Assembly (NCBI GenBank): GCA_029202665.1
Contig: CP119326.1
Location: forward strand, 434,001-498,000
DNA length: 64,000 bases
Reading direction: 5' to 3'
From: Candidatus Brevundimonas colombiensis
Lineage (GTDB): Bacteria; Pseudomonadota; Alphaproteobacteria; Caulobacterales; Caulobacteraceae
Below the pieces are notes generated by a model. It did no database searches. It saw nothing but the letters and a program-made list of their open reading frames with translations, and was not told the DNA's origin. The translations under genes were made by a program, and so were the position numbers. Positions 61,586-64,000 of this stretch are shown in pieces; position 1 is the first letter of the stretch, and every line of letters begins with the position of its first letter.

Positions 61586-63811
61586 TCAGTAACGATAGCT
61601 CAGACGCACGCCCCAGGTGCGCGGCGGATTGGGCGAACCCGTCGCCGCCGAGATGAAGCGGTTGCGCGATTCCTCGGAATATTCATCCGTCAGATTGTTC
61701 ACATAGACGCCGAACGCATAGTTCCCGTTCATCGGCCGCACCGTCACCCCGGCGTTGACCAGCCAGAAGGAGTCGATGATCGAGTTGGACGAGGTGGAGA
61801 ACTTCTCGTCGCGGAAGGCGTAGTTGGTCTGGGCCTCCACGCCCCAGTCGCCCATCTGCCAATCATAGGCGATCGACCCCTTGTAGTCCCATTTGGGGAA
61901 GGGCAGCCGCTCGCCGGCGCGGTCGCTGTAGACGATGGTGTTGTACTGGCCCGTCACGGGATCCTTGGCCGCCTCGGTGGCGCTGGAGTTGACGAAGAAG
62001 AACTCGTCGTATTCGCCGTATTTGTAGGCCAGGGCCTGGGTGATGGTCAGGTTGGGCAGCGGCCGCCAGACCGCCTCGATCTCCGCGCCCTGGATATGGG
62101 ACTTGGGCACATTGATCATCCGGCCCACGCGGCCGGTCTGGGTGTACAGGACGCCCTGAAGCTGCTGGTCGCGGTAGTCGTAGTAGAAGGCGGCGGCGTT
62201 GAACTGCAGCTTGCGGTCGAAGAAGCTGGACTTCACCCCGGTCTCATAGGCGATCAGCTCTTCGAACTTGAACGGCTCCAGCTGGTCCGGCAGGCCGCTG
62301 TTGTAGGTGGTGAAGCCGCCCGACTTCACCCCGCGCGACACGTTGGCGTAGGCCAGGATGTCGTCGCTGATCGTATATTCGACGCCCAGCTTGCCGGTCC
62401 ATTCGCGCATCGACTGCGACTTGGAGGCGGTGGCGTTGGTTCGCGGCGTGGGCGCCAGGACCTGGGTGATGAAGTTGTTCAGCTCGCGGGTCTCGTCCTC
62501 GTAGCGCAGGCCGCCGACCAGGGTCAGACGGTCGGTCAGCCTATAGTCCAGATTGCCGAACACGCCGGTGGTCTCGACCTTCTGGCCGTAGGTCGTGCTC
62601 ATGTAGAAGCCCAGATTCTTGGCCTGGGAGAAGTCGGAGTAGAAGCCGCCGTCGACGGTTTCATTGGCGTGATAGACGCCGGCCAGCCATTGGGCCCGGC
62701 CGCCGGCCGGCGAGGCCAGACGGATTTCCTGCGACGAGGTGTCGATGTCGTTGAAGAAGTAGGTTCCGGCCTCGTTGGAGGCGGTGGCGTCCCAGTCGTT
62801 GAACTCCTTGCGTGCAAAGGTCTCGTAGCTGGCGATGGCCGTCAGGGTCGCCCAGTTCAGGTCCTGGTTCAGACGCAGGCTGACGCCCTTGCCTTCATTG
62901 TCCCGGAACGGCTTGGCGTCAGCCGAGACGCCGATCAGCTGGGCGAAATAGGGCGAGATCCCCCAGCCCGTGATGCGGTGGGCGGTGTCCATCGGATAGA
63001 CCCGGCCGCCGCCCGAGGTGAAGGGGCTGGTGATCAGGCGCAGTCCCCGTCCGTCCGACTGGTCGCGGCTGTAGTGGACGTTCAGGTCGATGTCGGTCTG
63101 GGCGGTCGGGGTCCAGTTGACGCGCAGGCGGGCGGCCTGGGTGTCCTTGTCGCCCAGGCTTTCGCCGGTGTCGCGATTGTACTGCCAGGCGCCGCCCGAT
63201 TCCGCCGCCACCGACAGACGCGCCGTCAGGTTTTCGGCGACCGGACCGGATAGATAGCCCTCCAGCTTGGCCGCGTCATAGCTGCCGTAGCTCAGGTTCA
63301 AACCGGCGGCGACATGGTCGGTCGGGGAGTTGGTGATGACGCTGACCGCGCCGCCGGTGGTGTTGCGGCCGTAAAGCGTGCCCTGCGGTCCGCGCAGCAC
63401 CTCGATGCGGGCGATGTCGTACAGCAGACCTTGCGTCATCACGCCGTAAGGATAGGCCACTTCGTCGACGTAGATGCCGACGGTCGAGGTGTTGTTGGCG
63501 GCGTAGTCGGTCAGGCCGACGCCGCGGATGCGGAACTGCGGCTGGCCGCCGCCCAGCTGGCTGTCGACCTCCAGGCTGGGCACCGAGTTCTCCAGATCGT
63601 TGACGTTCTCGATGTTGCGATCGTCCAGCGACTCGCCGGAGATGACGGTCAGGGCCAGGCCGACCTTCTGCGAGGACTCGGCGCGACGCTGGGCCGTGAC
63701 GATGACGTCGTCGACCGAGGCGGTCGCGGCCTCGGGCTGGGTTTGAGCGACGGCGGGCAAGGCCGCCAGGGTGAGCGCGGCGACCGAGGCGCCGAGAAGG
63801 AGACGTTTCAT
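61586..63811 (-). CDS. TonB-dependent outer-membrane receptor
   Basis: A 741-aa receptor. ATG 63811 starts a signal peptide (MKRLLLGASVAALTLAALPA, cut after VAQ); an ATG three codons upstream is possible. A TonB-box-like DDVIVTAQRR is near residue 33, the plug domain spans about 40-155 (IRGVGLTDYAANNTSTVGIYVDEV), and the 22-strand barrel fills the rest, ending WGVRLSYRY with the C-terminal aromatic. The ligand is unknown; the neighbouring phosphatases suggest a phosphorylated compound. Confidence 0.95.
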   Translation of the reverse strand: MKRLLLGASVAALTLAALPAVAQTQPEAATASVDDVIVTAQRRAESSQKVGLALTVISGESLDDRNIENVNDLENSVPSLEVDSQLGGGQPQFRIRGVGLTDYAANNTSTVGIYVDEVAYPYGVMTQGLLYDIARIEVLRGPQGTLYGRNTTGGAVSVITNSPTDHVAAGLNLSYGSYDAAKLEGYLSGPVAENLTARLSVAAESGGAWQYNRDTGESLGDKDTQAARLRVNWTPTAQTDIDLNVHYSRDQSDGRGLRLITSPFTSGGGRVYPMDTAHRITGWGISPYFAQLIGVSADAKPFRDNEGKGVSLRLNQDLNWATLTAIASYETFARKEFNDWDATASNEAGTYFFNDIDTSSQEIRLASPAGGRAQWLAGVYHANETVDGGFYSDFSQAKNLGFYMSTTYGQKVETTGVFGNLDYRLTDRLTLVGGLRYEDETRELNNFITQVLAPTPRTNATASKSQSMREWTGKLGVEYTISDDILAYANVSRGVKSGGFTTYNSGLPDQLEPFKFEELIAYETGVKSSFFDRKLQFNAAAFYYDYRDQQLQGVLYTQTGRVGRMINVPKSHIQGAEIEAVWRPLPNLTITQALAYKYGEYDEFFFVNSSATEAAKDPVTGQYNTIVYSDRAGERLPFPKWDYKGSIAYDWQMGDWGVEAQTNYAFRDEKFSTSSNSIIDSFWLVNAGVTVRPMNGNYAFGVYVNNLTDEYSEESRNRFISAATGSPNPPRTWGVRLSYRY

Positions 63812-63955
63812 TTTGACCATCCATCGGGCGACGCGCGGGGCCCCCGCCCTCGCGTGTCGATGTGTTTCGGGATGTCGTCGAACAGCCGCTCGATCCACGC
63901 TTTGGTCGAGACGCCTGCGGCCCGGGGGAGGCGAGCCGGATGCGTCTTCGTCGCG

Positions 63956-64000
63956 TTAGAAAAACAACTGTTCGACAACGATGCCGCAATAGGCCGCGCG
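63956..64000 (-). CDS. possible C-terminus of a gene beyond the window
   Basis: Reverse-strand frame from the edge reads RAAYCGIVVEQLFF then TAA at 63958-63956. Only 14 codons are visible, so it could be chance. It would lie 145 bp upstream of the receptor start, same strand. Confidence 0.25.
   Translation of the reverse strand, partial: RAAYCGIVVEQLFF

Overview
The window is high-GC alphaproteobacterial chromosome with dense, often overlapping genes. The gene order and the TonB-receptor, TIGR02587/TIGR02588 and DUF983 content fit the Caulobacteraceae, most likely a Brevundimonas-like species. That is an inference from protein families, since no rRNA or other marker is present. No tRNA, rRNA, CRISPR array or complete insertion sequence was recognised.

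Layout. 0-6 kb: a partial secreted protein, a DUF983 protein, a nucleotidyltransferase, then a minus-strand run folP - DUF486 - sugE/gdx - thiD, and rnk. 6-28.5 kb: the conserved alphaproteobacterial block, read right to left: yebC, ruvC, ruvA, ruvB, ybgC, tolQ, tolR, tolA, tolB, pal, cpoB, tilS, ftsH. It serves Holliday-junction processing, envelope constriction, tRNA-Ile lysidinylation and membrane proteolysis. Accessory genes have been inserted into it: parDE, a hemerythrin gene and a MarR/MFS unit between yebC and ruvC; brnTA at the very end of ruvB; a short-chain dehydrogenase, an aminoglycoside phosphotransferase remnant, a CPBP protease and an AraC regulator between ybgC and tolQ; and vapBC between tolA and tolB.

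28.5-41.9 kb: small membrane and secreted proteins, a thioesterase, an S9 peptidase, a nucleoside hydrolase-ribokinase pair, an Asp/Glu racemase, a D-cysteine desulfhydrase, the TIGR02587/TIGR02588 membrane pair, and thiC behind a TPP riboswitch. 41.9-45.4 kb is an accessory islet. It holds a visibly A+T-richer two-gene unit of unknown function (a 304-aa soluble protein plus a multi-TM protein), a zeta-toxin-like kinase with an overlapping 58-aa partner, and an HTH protein whose tail is encoded by an extragenic repeat.

45.5-64 kb: a FrnE-type oxidoreductase, a DUF1206 protein, a Crp/Fnr regulator, a two-component system with a PepSY-like protein, a CzcA-type metal efflux operon with a His-rich periplasmic protein, and a phosphoesterase cluster (TonB receptor, calcineurin-type phosphoesterase, PhoD, PAP2 acid phosphatase) that looks like phosphate scavenging.

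Two families of extragenic inverted repeats are scattered between genes. The most interesting signals are the brnTA cassette bounded by a 16-bp duplication of the ruvB 3' end, the undescribed two-gene islet at 41.9-43.3 kb, and the apparently leaderless vapBC promoter carrying heptamer repeats in its spacer.
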